A stretch of 64,000 nucleotides of DNA from Lacihabitans sp. CCS-44 (GTDB taxonomy: Bacteria; Bacteroidota; Bacteroidia; Cytophagales; Spirosomataceae): NCBI RefSeq assembly GCF_024343735.1, contig NZ_RJUE01000009.1:17083-81082 (forward strand), in the 5' to 3' direction. The notes below the pieces were generated by a model. The model did not search any database, was not told the origin of the DNA, and saw only the letters and a program-made list of their open reading frames with translations. The translations under genes were made by a program, and so were the position numbers. This document shows, one piece after another, positions 63,044 to 64,000 of this stretch (position 1 is the first letter of the stretch; the number at the start of each line of letters is the position of its first letter).

Positions 63044-63643
63044 ATGAATAGACAAGCAGATTTTTCTAAAGGACTCCTTCCGGCCATTATCCAAGACTTT
63101 TACACAGGCAAAGTACTCATGCAAGGTTATATGAATGCCGAGGCCCTTGAAAAAACCATTAGCCAAGGCAAGGTGACTTTTTACAGCCGCTCCAAAGAAA
63201 GACTATGGACCAAAGGCGAAAGCTCAAACAATTTCCTCAACTATAAAGAGCATCAAGTAGATTGCGACGGAGATTCCATACTCATTAAAGCATTGCCCGA
63301 TGGCCCCACTTGCCATACCGGCCACGATACCTGTTGGAATGAAACAAACAGCGGCAAGGTCATGTTTATTCAGCAACTAACCGAAATTATAAAGGACAGA
63401 AAAAACAATCCTACAGAGGCTTCTTACACTGCATCTTTGTTTAAAAAAGGAATCAACAAAATAGCACAAAAAGTAGGCGAAGAAGCCGTAGAATTGGTCA
63501 TTGAAGCCAAAGACGATAACAAAGACCTGTTTCTGGGCGAAGCCGCAGATTTACTTTTCCATTATTTAATATTATTGGAAGCCAAAGAAATTAGCCTCGA
63601 CGAAGTACTCAACGTATTAATAACTAGACATCAATCGAAATGA
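63044..63643 (+). CDS. hisIE: bifunctional phosphoribosyl-AMP cyclohydrolase / phosphoribosyl-ATP pyrophosphatase
   Basis: 199 residues. The HisI part has VLMQGYMNAEAL, TFYSRSKERLWTKGESS, DCDGDSILI and TCHTGHDTCW with the zinc Cys. The HisE part begins about residue 110 with KDRKNNPTEASYTASLFKKG and GEEAVELVIEAKD. It carries out the second and third steps of histidine synthesis in the cytoplasm. Fusion of I and E is normal in Bacteroidetes. The small membrane protein gene overlaps it by 4 nt. Confidence 0.95.
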   Translation: MNRQADFSKGLLPAIIQDFYTGKVLMQGYMNAEALEKTISQGKVTFYSRSKERLWTKGESSNNFLNYKEHQVDCDGDSILIKALPDGPTCHTGHDTCWNETNSGKVMFIQQLTEIIKDRKNNPTEASYTASLFKKGINKIAQKVGEEAVELVIEAKDDNKDLFLGEAADLLFHYLILLEAKEISLDEVLNVLITRHQSK

Positions 63644-63984
63644 CAAATTACATTGTAAGACTATTGCTTTGCGGCCTAATCATCCTGATTTTGCCCAATT
63701 ACCTCAAAGGTATCAACGTAGATGGTTACACTACGGCTATAATAGTGGCATTGGTAATGAGTATCCTAAACACTTTTGTGAGACCCATTCTCAGCCTCAT
63801 TTCTTTACCGATTACTTTTTTAACCTTGGGCTTGTTCTCCTTGGTTATTAGCGTGTGTATCGTTTATTTGTGCGACTACCTCGTGGATGGTTTCAAAGTG
63901 GAAGGATTCTTGCCACCGCTTATCTTGAGTTTTATCTTATCTATCGCCAATGGTATAGTTGGGGTGTTTCAGAAGGATAAGTGA
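63640..63984 (+). CDS. phage holin family / PF04020-type small membrane protein
   Basis: 114 residues with about 4 hydrophobic helices and conserved phrases ALVMSILNTFVRPILSLISLPITFLTLGLFS and CIVYLCDYLVDGFKVEGFLPPLILSFILSI. This is the widespread 'phage holin family' (PF04020) of integral membrane proteins, not a lytic phage holin in most cases. It overlaps hisIE by 4 nt, so it is co-transcribed. Function unknown. Confidence 0.85.
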   Translation: MTNYIVRLLLCGLIILILPNYLKGINVDGYTTAIIVALVMSILNTFVRPILSLISLPITFLTLGLFSLVISVCIVYLCDYLVDGFKVEGFLPPLILSFILSIANGIVGVFQKDK

Positions 63985-64000
63985 GGTTGTTATTGGTTAT

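Overview
The window looks like chromosome from a Bacteroidetes bacterium, most likely a Cytophagales-type species. This rests on A+T-rich DNA with no obvious Shine-Dalgarno sequences, a few TAnnTTTG promoter motifs typical of the phylum, type IX secretion (T9SS) sorting domains with the PNP motif, a PorU-type C25 peptidase, BACON-like and PKD-like surface repeats, and family members such as DUF349, WbqC, PF11396 (PepSY-like) and DUF1080. The species cannot be named from the sequence alone.

Layout. 1-9.4 kb holds the 3' end of an argD-type aminotransferase, a lipoprotein, an amino acid permease, a PepSY-like repeat lipoprotein, YceI, an ATP-grasp/HAD fusion with WbqC, and a DUF349 protein. 9.5-22.4 kb is mostly housekeeping: EttA, a class IV aminotransferase, an AAA+/DUF4143 ATPase, class II aldolase, an AlkD-like protein, an FMN reductase, a DUF1080 protein, PrmC, a MoxR ATPase, a small nucleotidyltransferase module and HemB. 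22.4-25.5 kb is an atpA-atpG operon with a DUF4160/DUF2442 pair between the two ATP synthase genes.

25.9-35.8 kb is the most interesting part. It is a lasso-peptide biosynthetic locus: a PqqD-like recognition protein (B1), a transglutaminase-fold leader peptidase (B2), a 45-residue precursor at 27631-27768, a lasso cyclase (C), and further on an HPr-kinase-like protein and a PF14907-type nucleotidyltransferase. A T9SS cargo protein, a probable lipoprotein and an opposite-strand C25 peptidase are interleaved. No dedicated ABC exporter is visible. The simplest reading is that B1 binds the YxxPxLxxxG leader, B2 cuts it, and the cyclase closes a ring onto the only acidic residue of the core (Asp38). 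The kinase and nucleotidyltransferase would then be tailoring enzymes.

35.9-43.9 kb is a carbohydrate-type catabolic block: two oxidoreductases, a TIM-barrel isomerase, an MBL hydrolase, a MetE-like protein, a SIS protein, a ROK protein and a divergent AraC regulator. 44.2-57.8 kb has RlpA and two very large secreted repeat proteins of 1040 and 3273 residues that overlap by 4 nt. 57.9-62.2 kb is an operon with three tandem tail-collar (microcystin-dependent-like) proteins, GNAT, DUF6916, an exported protein and an AraC regulator. The end has a 16-bp tandem repeat array, a tRNA-Leu remnant, tRNA-Leu(UAA), tRNA-Gly(GCC), hisIE and a small membrane protein.

Several intergenic spacers carry short degenerate repeats. 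A 16-bp unit near GATTGATTCGATTKAC recurs at three distant places, and one inverted repeat reaches into the 3' end of a gene.
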